This document shows, one piece after another, positions 1-10,300 of a stretch of DNA of 64,000 nucleotides. The notes beneath the pieces are model-generated. The model saw only the letters and a program-made list of their open reading frames with translations, was not told where the DNA came from and ran no database searches. The number at the start of each line of letters is the position of its first letter. Position 1 is the stretch's first letter. The stretch is from Ricordea florida (Eukaryota; Cnidaria; Anthozoa; Corallimorpharia; Ricordeidae): NCBI GenBank assembly GCA_949710005.1, contig OX453273.1:7660177-7724176 (forward strand), given 5' to 3'. The position numbers and the translations under genes were made by a program.

Positions 1-337
1 GGCTTGATACCCACCGAGGCCACTGCAATGCGCAGATATTTTCTTAGTCTCGCGTGGATCCTTATTCCCAGTGCTATAAATAACACTCAGTTGGGATTTC
101 ATGAAGAAATTAGGGACTGTGCCATAATTATCAGGAGGCCTCGCGGGGCGCTGAAAAATGAGCTTCAAATGGGAAAAGTATTATGTAGTACCCCTTGTTC
201 ACAAAAGCTATGAGGCGCCGTTTGTTAATTTATTATTTGACCTTTTTTGGGAGGATTTTCTTATGATTTACTTTTTTATTTATGATAATTTAGCTCAGCT
301 GTTAAATTATCATCAATAACCATTTTTTCCTCAAATT

Positions 338-493
338 GGTTATTTCATATAACCAATTTTGTTTCAATTGGTTATTTGATAAAACCGATCTTGTTTCCCA
401 CTGGTTATTTGATAAAACCAATATTGTGTTTTTCGTTATTTGATAAAACCATTTTATGCGCCGTTTCATGAAACTGGTTATTTGAAATAACCA
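338..493. repeat. Short minisatellite with a GGTTATTTGATAAAACC unit
   Basis: Four to five imperfect copies of a roughly 35-bp unit follow one another. Each carries GGTTATTT(G/C)AT followed by AAAACC or TAACC, so each unit is itself a small inverted repeat. The reading frame across it on the minus strand is an artefact of the repeat. Apart from this array, the first 780 bases show no gene or recognisable element. Confidence 0.7.
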
Positions 494-782
494 AAGTGTC
501 AGGATGTTTGACACTATTCAGATTTATCGCTATCATTCGTGGGACTTAGTAACAGCGCCCCGATGTAATCTCCGCACGCCCTCTTTCCTAACATGGCATT
601 CGTGAGGTGAACTGAGGGTAAAAGCAACATATGAGATTAAACAAGCAAAAAAGTATTTGATAACCTGATGACTAGGCTCGATTTCCGCCGCTCACTCGGA
701 TCTAGAGCATCCTCCCCAAGAAGAGACTTCGGGGGTGAGCGCGGGCTCATTCTCGAAGCAGCGGCTGGTATTCGACCCTACC

Positions 783-886
783 GGTAGGTACGTGGTGTAA
801 GCATCGTGTATGGCTATGGAGAGCAATGTATGCCATATATTCACTAACGGGGAACCACTATATGATGCTTACACCACGTACCTACC
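783..886. repeat. Perfect 23-bp inverted repeat, MITE-like hairpin
   Basis: Arms at 783-805 and 864-886 are exact reverse complements (left arm begins GGTAGGTACGTGGTG) with a 58-bp spacer. This is typical of a miniature foldback element. A short GTGGTATT-rich run follows at about 948-1000. I see no gene. Confidence 0.7.
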
Positions 887-994
887 ACCCTACCTGATGT
901 CCCGCGGAAACAATAATGACATTGTTTCTCCGTTTTTTTTGTACGCTTGTGGTATTAATATGTGTGGTATTTATATGTGTGGTATTTGTGGTAT

Positions 995-1995
995 TTATAC
1001 GGAGATAATGAAGAAAAGGCAGTCTGGAAGAATGTTATTATCTGCCTTATAAAATAGTTTAAAGATTTCCCCTTTGTAATATACTAATCTGATTGTGATC
1101 CAATTTACAAGGCCATGCATAATAGATGATGAAATTACACTAAAATAGAATTTCAGTAAGACATCTTTAGGCAAAAACCTGGAACGTTTGAGTAGTTCCA
1201 GTTTGTTTGCAAAGCTATACTTTAAATCCAATACATGTGGTACCCAGGTAAGTCTATTATCTACAGTCATTCCTAGCTGACGGGGTTTTGTGACGTAACG
1301 CAAAACTGCGTTTCCTAGGAGCGTAGGGGGTAGAAGTCCTATGATGTGTTCTTGCAAAGTAACATAACTTCACTTTTTCGTGGATGTGGTGACGGTCGAT
1401 TTTCTAGACACCATCGGTAAACCTCTTGCAAAGCCTTGTTTAGCAGGGCGATGGCTAAATCTGCCGACTGACCAGTACAGAATATCGTGGTGTTGTCGGC
1501 ATACATAAATAAAAACCCCGAACTGACAGTAGATGGTAGGTCGTTGGTGAATAAAGTAAACAAAGCCGGACCCAAGACCGATCCTCTCGGTATACCAGCG
1601 GTTACAGATAGTGGCTCTGATTTCACTCCTTTTAACACTGAGAATTGCATTCTTCCTCCTATTTCCTAGCTATTTATCCATTCTAGTAGACCTCGACTGA
1701 TTCCAAAGTTACTTTCAAGTTTACCGAGTGAGATCTCATGTGACACACTGTCAAAAAAGCCACAAAAGCCGCCGCAACAACACTGTCCGAATCTAAAGCC
1801 ATACGCCATATCTCAGTCATATGAACTAATAAAAGACATAAAAGTTCCGTAGTGTGCCCTCGTCTATAAGCCCATTGCTTGTCACTTATCAGGTGGTTGT
1901 CAACAAATACATGTTTCACTAGTCTATCGTTAATTTCCGCTTGCAAGATTTTACTCGGGACGCTCAGGAGGGAGACTGGTATGTCTCGTCGTCCT
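995..1995 (-). pseudogene. Decayed LINE reverse transcriptase (part 1)
   Basis: Read on the minus strand, three overlapping frames give consecutive pieces of a non-LTR retrotransposon reverse transcriptase. First is a palm segment with SLLSVPSKILQ. Next is the GIPRGSVLGPALF block with a decayed active site (MYADNTT where a functional enzyme has an A/YADD box). Last is the C-terminal region with LLGNAVLRYVTKPRQLGMTV and SRFLPKDVLLKFYFSVI. Frameshifts near 1340 and 1650-1690 and the lost second Asp show it is dead. The upstream part of the same ORF lies at 3932-4003, beyond an inserted element. Clade not assigned. Confidence 0.85.
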
Positions 1996-2060
1996 TTTTA
2001 ACTCGTGGATACGCGAAGCGTATTTGCGAGTTTTTGTGGGGACTCCGATATGCAAATTGT

Positions 2061-2117
2061 CACTCACTCACTCACTCACTCACTCACTCGCTCACTCACT
2101 CACTCACTCACTCACTC
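2061..2117. repeat. (CACT)n microsatellite inside the Helentron-like copy 1
   Basis: About 14 CACT units with one CGCT interruption. The second copy of the host element has the same array at about 5588-5628 but shorter, as expected for slippage after duplication. Confidence 0.9.
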
Positions 2118-2288
2118 CAGTGTAGACACACTTCGTAATTAGTCGGATAGAACTCGGAGGCACCGATATGAAGACGACAATTGTCGTGACCGAAGTCACG
2201 GAAGTCTGTTGATGAAAGTTCACGCTGAACGTGTATCGTACCGTTGCCAGAGTTTGTAATGATTTTGTAGCTTAAGAGGACGATTAGC

Positions 2289-2478
2289 GAGGCCCTGTTA
2301 GGGGTAAATTTCGACAAGCGACGTGGCCTTGAAACGGCGACATAAAGGACCTGAAATGGCGACGAACGACGAGCCGCTCACGGGAAATTACGACAGCGAC
2401 CTTCGACCTTCCGAAATTGCGACGTGAAAAGGTTTGAAACTCAGACGCGCGACATAAACAACCTCACTAACAGGGCCT
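2289..2478. mobile_element. 190-bp MITE with GAGGCCCTGTTAG termini, copy 1
   Basis: Terminal inverted repeats GAGGCCCTGTTAG and CTAACAGGGCCTC bound a GC-richer interior. Both sides carry the 6-bp duplication ATTAGC (2283-2288 and 2479-2484). Related copies lie at 5800-5990, inherited with the duplicated host element, and at 50104-50296, an independent insertion. No coding capacity. Confidence 0.85.
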
Positions 2479-3368
2479 CATTAGCGGTCTTACTAAAATC
2501 AAAAGGAGTTTAAATGTTTCCAGTTAGGACAATGACCAACTTGGAGACTGAATTTCATGAGCCTTTTACTCGGCCAGGCGCTAAACGTGAACAGATGATA
2601 ACTATTCGCTTTTCCGACATCGACCGCCATCGACCGCCCCCAAGATTACAAGCAGTATATGAATTTCAGTTGGCTCGAAAGTGATCTGAAGATGAGAAAA
2701 TCTCTTGCTAATATAGTAAGCTTTGATGAGAACTCATAGAGCGAAATTAGCACTTGAATGAGAATTTATTTGAGCGAAATGAGTACTCGTTATTGAACGA
2801 AACCACTACTGAAAACGGAATAAATTGACGAATCCATGATGTGAAACCGAAGAACTTCTGCGGCCAACCTGGATAAGAAACATCGCATGGAGGACTTTTC
2901 TACTGATTTAAGTGTTAGTACTAACAGGAATGGAGTTGGAAAAGTATTGGGACGGTGAAGAAGTATGTCAACGCTTACCATTAAATATAGAGGCGCATGC
3001 CGTGACGGAGAACCAGGGTTCGAAAAGAGTAAGTCATGTAGAAAATGTATTAAGCGTTATATTATATACAATACACCACAAGCCGTTACAATGAAACGTT
3101 TTCTGTCTATTGATTTCCGAATTTACCTTGAAGTGAACTAGATTGTGTTGAAGTAGACATGTTGGAAAAATAGGCTTACCTGTTTTCATATCTGTTTTCA
3201 TCATATTTACATTGTAAAAACAAGAAGTTATAAGGATAAAAACAAAGATGTATTGCTGTATTAATGATGGCAAGTGTGATTTTTTTAAGTGCAACCCTGA
3301 ATATATATACCACTGATAACCTAAAATGAGATGGTACGGTAAATAAACTAATTCAACTTGATAAAGGA

Positions 3369-3638
3369 TTGAGAGTCTTAAGGATTTTAAGATCATCACA
3401 TCAGCTGGGCTATCCTACATGGTTTTGTTCATTATCAGCTGCAGAATCAAGGTGGATATTTCTGTTGCATACATTGAATAGACTTGTAGACAACAAAAAC
3501 TATAATGATGATAAAATTGACAATGTCATGGCAACAAAATTCAGACCTTATTCAGAAGGACCCTGTTACTTTGAACATACAGACAGTGAGCAGCAGGATA
3601 CCAGAACTACATTTGGTTTCGGCGCCATTTATAATTAA
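3369..3638 (+). pseudogene. Relic of Helitron Rep N-terminal region
   Basis: The 89-codon open frame contains GYPTWFCSLSAAESRW, LLHTLNRLVDNKNY and a downstream FEHTDSEQQ-like stretch. This matches the conserved start of Helitron replication-helicase proteins (P-T-W-F-x-S-x-S-A-A-E-x-R-W then L-V-D-N-K). The HUH nickase and helicase motifs are missing, and a second copy sits at 22717-22980 with the same truncation. It is a relic, but it fixes the class of the 1.9-kb element. Confidence 0.65.
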
Positions 3639-3931
3639 TCCTGTACCCTTATGTTAAGTTATCAAATTTTTTAACAACTGTATGCTTGCCACCTGCCTTA
3701 TAACTGATGCCTAGTGTAGTCAAATGATTGGCGTCATGTACTCACTGTATGTTTATTTCAAAAAGCTACTCAGCTTCCTGGTCACTTTTATGTTGTGATT
3801 ATAGATTATTAAAATTATCTTCAAGTTCATTCAATCACAACTCTGAAAAAACACCTCATTAATTTTTAAATTATTTCTTTTTTCTCTGTTTTGTAAACAT
3901 ATCCACGAGTTCACCATAGTCCTACTTTGAT

Positions 3932-4003
3932 TAAAAATAGGAATTAGTCTTGCCATCTTCCACGAAGGGAAGACTACCCTTCTGTTGATACTGTAACTTT
4001 TAT
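3932..4003 (-). pseudogene. Decayed LINE reverse transcriptase (part 2, upstream segment)
   Basis: The minus-strand frame reads FPSWKMARLIPIF, the segment that normally sits just before the RPISLLSV block of LINE reverse transcriptases. That next block occurs at 1995 and below. The two pieces were therefore one ORF before the Helentron-like element inserted. Confidence 0.75.
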
Positions 4004-4039
4004 ATATCTACTAGTGCAGGATCACAAAATTTTTTCTCG

Positions 4040-5190
4040 TGGAATTTTAATTGACCTTTGATACAGTCGATCATTTTATTTTACTTAGAAAGCTGCAACG
4101 TCATGGAATCAGTGGTATTTTTTACAACTGTTTTCCATCTTACTTGGCTGATCGCACTCAGACAACTCAAATTGATAATCGTATTTCTTCCAAAAGGAAC
4201 TCGGTCACTGGAGTCCCACAAGGTTCTGTTTTAGGTCCCTTACTTTTCCTAATTTATATTAATGACATTTGTACTTGCTCCGATAAGTTTAGCTTTTACC
4301 TATTTGCTGACGATACAAATTTATTATACGCTGACAAGAATCTGAAGTCTCTAGAAGCCGTCGTTAACATTGAGCTACAAAATTTATGTGACTGGCTGAA
4401 CGCAAATAGATTAACTGTAAATGCAAAGAAATCTAATTTTGTCAATTTTAGGCCCGTGCAAAAGAAACTCAATTATCATAATTGAAAATCCAAGATAACA
4501 GTAGTAACACTGTAACAGATCTTGAGAACAAGGATTAAGTTAAATTTCTGGATAAGCACTTAACTTGGAAGTAGCACATCGATAAGGTATATTACTTCTA
4601 AGATCAGCAAAATTGTTGGCTTAATAGCCAACAAGCACTCTCCTTCAAATTTACCAATCCCTTTTTTCCCCTATACGTTTTATGGTTTTGCCACTTGGGG
4701 TCAAGCCTCGCAATGTGATTTAAGAGAAATTCTTATTCTTCAAAAGCGAGCTCTCCGCTTCATCTTTTTCTGTAATAATAGATCCCATGCTACTCCATTA
4801 TTTACCTTTTCAAATATTTTACCAATTGATATGCTTTACTTTGAAACAGTATCCTGCCTCATCCGGTTTGATGTCTCCAACAACTCTGTACCGAAAAATA
4901 TTCAGAATCTTTTTAATTGCTCATCTAGCGTGCGTAAATACAGTACTCGATCCTCAGCTATGGGTAACTATTATGTCCGCGAATCAAGATTGAACTTACA
5001 GTTGAAATCTTTTTCTCACTTTGGAACACGATTATGGAACTCTCTTCATTCTGATTGGCATGCGATTGCAAAACGATCTATCAAAATACGTATTCGTAAA
5101 TTCCTGGCCACAGTTCTTGAGGTTGAGAATGTTTATGTTGACGCCCACTCATTACTATTAAAACTGAATGATTATATTACTCTCTAATTT
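4040..5190 (+). pseudogene. Decayed LINE reverse transcriptase, plus strand
   Basis: A plus-strand frame at 4051-4485 shows FDTVDHFILLRKL, GVPQGSVLGPLLFLIYIND and the active-site box LFADDTN. A second frame (4831-5187) gives the usual C-terminal tail with YSTRSSAMGNYYVRESRL and FGTRLWNSL. Between them (about 4490-4830) frames are broken by stops and indels. The 5' half (endonuclease) is absent. An AT-rich tail runs to about 5260. It looks like a 5'-truncated CR1/L2-type LINE; the clade is a guess. Confidence 0.85.
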
Positions 5191-5261
5191 TGCTCTATTT
5201 CTCTCTTATTAATTCTGTTTCCGTATATGTTAATATGTAATAATATGTAATTTTTATTATA

Positions 5262-5526
5262 TTTATTTTATGGCTACAATAGTTCGCGCGCTCCGATTGG
5301 CTGCTGAGCGGGCAAGATTTTCTTGTAATTGACCGGGCATTCTGAAATTTTTTCAAAAAATATTGTTTTAATATAGACAAAAGCTGTCTCATTTTCAAAG
5401 CTAAGAAACTGTTTTTCTGTCACTTCTTGTTTCGATCGCATGGTCAGGTGTGTTTCGGTTCAGTGAATATGACCTCCAATGACCTCTTTCGCGCGCAAGC
5501 GGAGATTAAAAAACCGTTCCGTTTTT
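5262..5526. other. Unassigned spacer between LINE tail and Helentron-like copy 2
   Basis: No gene or element recognised. The stretch around 5285-5340 is CG-rich next to AT-rich flanks. Confidence 0.4.
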
Positions 5527-5799
5527 AACTCGTGGATACGCGAAGCGTATTTGCGAGTTTTTGTGGGGACTCCGATATGCAAATTGTCACTCACTCACTC
5601 ACTCACTCACTCACTCACTCACTCACTCCAGTGTAGACACACTTCGTAATTAGTCGGATAGAACTCGGGGGCACCGATATGAAGACGACAATTGTCGTGA
5701 CCGAAGTCACGGAAGTCTGTTGATGAAAGTTCACGCTGAAAGTGTATCGTACCGTTGCCAGAGTTTGTAATGATTTTGTAGCTTAAGAGGACGATTAGC

Positions 5800-5990
5800 G
5801 AGGCCCTGTTAGGGGTAAATTTCGACAAGCGACGTGGCCTTGAAACGGCGACATAAAGGACCTGAAATGGCGACGAACGACGAGCCGCTCACGGGAAATT
5901 ACGACAGCGACCTTCGACCTTCCGAAATTGCGACGTGAAAAGGTTTGAAACTCAGACGCGCGACATAAACAACCTCACTAACAGGGCCTC
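5800..5990. mobile_element. 190-bp MITE with GAGGCCCTGTTAG termini, copy 2
   Basis: Same MITE at the same position inside the Helentron-like element as copy 1, with the same ATTAGC duplications. It therefore predates the spread of the host element. Confidence 0.8.
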
Positions 5991-6736
5991 ATTAGCGGTC
6001 TTACTAAAATCAAAAGGAGTTTAAATGTTTCCAGTTAGGACAATGACCAACTTGGAGACTGAATTTCATGAGCCTTTTACTCGGCCAGGCGCTAAACGTG
6101 AACAGATGATAACTATTCGCTTTTCCGACATCGACCGCCATCGACCGCCCCCAAGATTACAAGCAGTATATGAATTTCAGTTGGCTCGAAAGTGATCTGA
6201 AGATGAGAAAATCTCTTGCTAATATAGTAAGCTTTGATGAGAACTCATAGAGCGAAATTAGCACTTGAATGAGAATTTATTTGAGCGAAATGAGTACTCG
6301 TTATTGAACGAAACCACTACTGAAAACGGAATAAATTGACGAATCCATGATGTGAAACCGAAGAACTTCTGCGGCCAACCTGGATAAGAAACATCGCATG
6401 GAGGACTTTTCTACTGATTTAAGTGTTAGTACTAACAGGAATGGAGTTGGAAAAGTATTGGGACGGTGAAGAAGTATGTCAACGCTTACCATTAAATATA
6501 GAGGCGCATGCCGTGACGGAGAACCAGGGTTCGAAAAGAGTAAGTCATGTAGAAAATGTATTAAGCGTTATATTATATACAATACACCACAAGCCGTTAC
6601 AATGAAACGTTTTCTGTCTATTGATTTCCGAATTTACCTTGAAGTGAACTAGATTGTGTTGAAGTAGACATGTTGGAAAAATAGGCTTACCTGTTTTCAT
6701 ATCTGTTTTCATCATATTTACATTGTAAAAAAAAGA

Positions 6737-6741
6737 AGTTA
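6737..6741. repeat. Polinton target-site duplication AGTTA (left)
   Basis: AGTTA directly abuts the left terminal inverted repeat and recurs at 22574-22578 after the right one. The uninterrupted sibling locus near 3230 has a single AGTTA. Polintons usually make 6-bp duplications; only 5 bp are shared here. Confidence 0.85.
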
Positions 6742-7337
6742 AGTAGATGTAAAAAGCGGGTTCCAAGACAATTTTAGCTTATAAGCTAATTTTGACAAAG
6801 ATTTTGTCAGTGATTTCGCGCAATCAAAGATTAAACAAAGTACATGTCGGATGATCGGGTGGGCGGGCGGGTACCTCTGTGAAATTGTTAAGTTTCTGAT
6901 AATCAATAATGAGTGTAGGTAGATTATCACCAAGCCGATACAAAGCCGATACCAACCCAATACAAAGCCGATACAAAAACTATATGAAAGCTGGCACTAT
7001 TCATTACATTATCAAAGATTAAACAAAGTACATGTCGGATGATCGGGTGGGCGGGCGGGTACCTCTGTGAAATTGTTAAGTTTCTGATAATCAATGAATA
7101 GTGCGGATAGGCTGCCGCAAAGCCATCGCCAAACCGCCGCAAAGTCGATGCCAAACCGCCACCAAGCCTATATGAAATTGACACGGAGTCAGCCCTAACA
7201 TAGTCTATATGAAATTGATGCCGGGTTCCAAGACAATTTAGGTTTTGCCTAATTTTGACAAAGATTTTATAAAAAATTGAATTCTAAAAACAGATTTAAA
7301 GGATTAAATTGATTTGATAAAGATGGAACAGAAAAAC
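6742..7337. repeat. Left terminal inverted repeat of the Polinton
   Basis: 596 bp, beginning AGTAGATGTAAAAAGCGGG, matching 21978-22573 in reverse complement. It runs five codons into the polymerase gene. Inside are two 85-bp direct repeats (6823-6907, 7011-7095), each with a GGGTGGGCGGGCGGG block. Two copies of a GGGTTCCAAGACAATTT unit (6758, 7223) are followed by different short palindromes and by AATTTTGACAAAG. GCCGATAC and CCGCAAA mini-repeats lie between. Open frames inside it (6739-7184) follow from the repeat and are not proposed genes. Confidence 0.9.
7294..7322 (+). promoter_or_regulatory. Promoter-like box ATTTAAAGG before the polymerase gene
   Basis: ATTTAAAGG starts 29 nt before the ATG at 7323, inside the TIR. 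The same box therefore precedes the outermost gene at the other end (22021-21993). It belongs to the A(T/C)(T/C)TAAAG(G/A) series seen before most genes of this element. Confidence 0.5.
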
Positions 7338-10300
7338 AGTTTGAATTTTATAGAAATGCTAAAACAAGCTATTGATGAAAATGGTAAAGATTTAAAAAGA
7401 TTGATATTAAATCAGCTGGAGAAAATTATGAAAGAAAAAGGTAAGAAAGTACCAAAAGATGTAGTTCTCAAGGAGTTGCGCAAAATCCCCGAAATTTCTG
7501 CGGTTTTAGATAATAAAATACAAAGATTAATTATGGATGAGCCAATACCTGAGCTTAATGTTCCAATTTTAAAACCAAACAAAGTTTTTAATTGGGGAAA
7601 TTATTCATATAAGGTGCTGGATGAAGAGGAGTTTTCTAAAAAGTTTAGGGATTTAATCCGTAAAAATGTTATAAAAATTACTAATAATAAACCACAAAAA
7701 TCTAAAAGAAAGGTAAATATATCTGATAGTGTGAGAGATGAATTGAAGGAAAATGCTAATCGATTTGTTCCAAAAGAACAACAAAGAGCATTGAGGGGAT
7801 ATCTAAAAACCCATAGGATAGATGGGCAAAAAGGGTATGGCCCAAAAACATTTATTAATAAAATCAAACCAAAAGTTATAGATCTAATTAACAAGCAAAA
7901 GAAACCGATAAAGATAAAATTTATATTTACATGTAAGTTTATAAAAAAGAATCCTGCTACAAAACAAACCGACGAAAATTCAGGATACTTTCATTCAACA
8001 GTAGAAATAATTACTTCATCAACCGATTTATCTGAATTATTCGATACTATGACAAATCACCAACTTGAAAAGGTCGAACAGTTTCAAAATGAAGGTTCTG
8101 GTTGGCAATTTTATCAAGTTGAATATTTTGATATCAACATTGATCCTTTTGAACCTTTTGTTGGAAGTTCATATATTAATTTACCACAAAAATTAGCAAT
8201 AAAAAATGCGATTATTAATGTTAGGAATGAGAATGATCATGAGTGTTTTAAGTGGGCCGTAACTTCTGCCGTATATAAAAAAGATATTCACCCAGAGAGA
8301 AAAAACAAAGAAATGATTGAAAATTCGAAGAAATTCAACTGGTCAGGAATAGAATTCCCCACTTCATTAAAACAGATTGATAGGTTTGAAAAGCAAAACC
8401 CTTACTACACGATTAATGTTTATGGATATGATAATGATGATGTATACCCACTAAGAATAAGTAAAAAGCAAAAAGGTTATTTAATCAACCTACTTTTAAT
8501 ATCAGAAGATGAAAATAATCATTATTGCTGGATAAAGAATATGAGTAGATTGTTAGCCGCAAAAGTTAGTAAACATAAATCTAAGATGTACTTTTGCCCC
8601 AGATGTTTAAACGCATTTCAGTCAGAAAAATCATTGGAAAAACATCTAGAATACTGCAGTACAAATAAAGAAGTTAAGATTGATATGCCAAAAGATGAAG
8701 ATGGCAATCCAAAGTATATTAAATTTAATAATTATAATAGAAAAATGCGCGCACCATTTGTTGTATATTCAGACTTTGAGTGTTATCCAGAGAAAATAGA
8801 TACCTGCTCACCAAATGAAAGCGAAAGTTTTACTAATAAATATCAGAAACATAAAGCATCAGGATTTAGCTATCTCATAAAGTCTTTTGATGATAAAATA
8901 TTTCCTCCCGAGCTTGTACAATTTACCGCCGAATCTCCGGATGATGATATCCCACAGATATTTGCAGAAAATTTGGAGCAGGATATTAAGAAAATTTACA
9001 ATAAGATAAAATATCATAAGAAGGCGGTGGATATGACAGAAATGGATAAAAAAGAATATGAAAATGCTACTCACTGCCATATATGTGAAGAAAAATTGGG
9101 GGAAGATAAGGTATTAGATCATTGTCATCTTACAGGAAAGTATAGAGGAGCAGCCCATAATGAATGTAACTTAAATTATAAGATACCAAAATTCATCCCG
9201 GTAATATTTCATAATCTATCTGGATATGATGCGCATATTTTTATCAAGAATCTCGGCGCAACAGAAGGTAAAATAAACTGCATACCAAATAATGAGGAAA
9301 AGTATATTTCTTTCACAAAACAGATTGTGGTTGATGAATTTACAAATAAAGAAGGTAAGCAAATTGAGGTTAAGCGCGATATTAGATTCATAGATTCATT
9401 TAAATTTATGTCAACAAGTTTAGAAAAATTAGTAACTAATCTACCAAAAGAATCTTTCAGAAACTTAAATATTTTCTATGAAGGTGAAGAATTAAAGTTA
9501 TTGTTGAGAAAGGGTGTATTTCCATATGATTGGTTTGATGGATTAGATAAACTAAGTACAAACCAACTTCCGCCAAAAGATGCGTTCTATTCAATACTAA
9601 ACGATGAAAATATATCAGATAATGATTATAAACATGCACAAAATGTTTGGAAAACTTTTAATATGAAAACTATGAGGGAATATCATGACTTATATCTTAT
9701 GTCAGATGTATTACTTTTAGCCGATGTATTCGAGAATTTTAGAGATGTTTGTAGTAAAAACTATGGATTAGATCCTGCGCACTATTATACTGCACCCGGA
9801 CTAGCTTGGGATGCCGCATTAAAAATAACAAAAGTAAATTTAGAGTTGCTAACTGACATAGATATGTTGCTTATGATTGAGAGAGGTATTCGGGGCGGTG
9901 TATCTATGATTTCTACTAGATATGGAAAAGCAAACAATCCATACATGAAAAACTTTGATATTAACAAAATAATAAGTTATATTATATATCTCGATGCAAA
10001 CAATTTATATGGAGGAGCAATGAGTAAGCCACTACCTACTCACGGTTTTAGATGGATGAATGAAAAAGAACTTACATACTGGGAAAATATGCCTTGCATA
10101 CTAGAGGTTGATTTAGAATACCCAATTCATCTTCATGATTTACATAATGATTATCCGCTTGCTCCAGAGAGACTTTTAATTAATAATGTTGAGAAACTGA
10201 TTCCAAATCTAAACAATAGGGTAAAGTATGTTGTTAATCATGAAACACTAAAACTTTACGAAAGTTTGGGATTAAAAATAACAAAGATTCATAGAGGAAT

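Larger units (their letters stand above)
2001..3931. mobile_element. Helentron/Helitron2-like element, copy 1 (empty site for the Polinton)
   Basis: This 1.93-kb unit is almost identical to a second copy at 5527-6741 plus 22579-23271. Its left end begins AACTCGTGGATA and its right end has the reverse complement at 3900-3911, set 20 bp in from the edge. Such asymmetric terminal inverted repeats are known for Helitron2/Helentron elements. A perfect hairpin ATACGC-GAA-GCGTAT sits at 2010-2024. It has no target duplication: removing it restores the frame of the surrounding LINE if the join is T|T, which is the Helentron target. An 89-codon frame at 3369-3638 reads GYPTWFCSLSAAESRW and LVDNKNY, recognisable as the N-terminal Helitron Rep-helicase region, so it derives from an autonomous element. 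No intact Rep or helicase remains. Confidence 0.7.
5527..6741. mobile_element. Helentron/Helitron2-like element, copy 2, left part
   Basis: Almost identical to 2001-3220 (only scattered substitutions visible), starting with the same AACTCGTGGATA end after a run of five T. It stops at AGTTA, where the Polinton inserted, and resumes at 22579. Because copy 1 retains the uninterrupted junction, the Polinton insertion came after the two copies were in place. Confidence 0.8.

Noticed and set aside
2061..2117. Array of short repeats considered as CRISPR-like or telomeric
   Set aside because: Plain CACT tetranucleotide microsatellite without spacers, in a eukaryotic transposon.
2912..3399. Overlapping open frames conserved in both 1.9-kb repeat copies
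   Set aside because: Identity comes from recent duplication of the whole element, not coding constraint. Only the 3369-3638 frame has a recognisable origin, the Helitron Rep relic.
6739..7184. Two similar open frames with HSLLIIRNLTISQRYPPAHP-type sequence in the left TIR, repeated at 22131-22612
   Set aside because: They come from the 85-bp direct repeats on one strand of a non-coding TIR, and the same frames appear mirrored in the right TIR. No start context or family resemblance.
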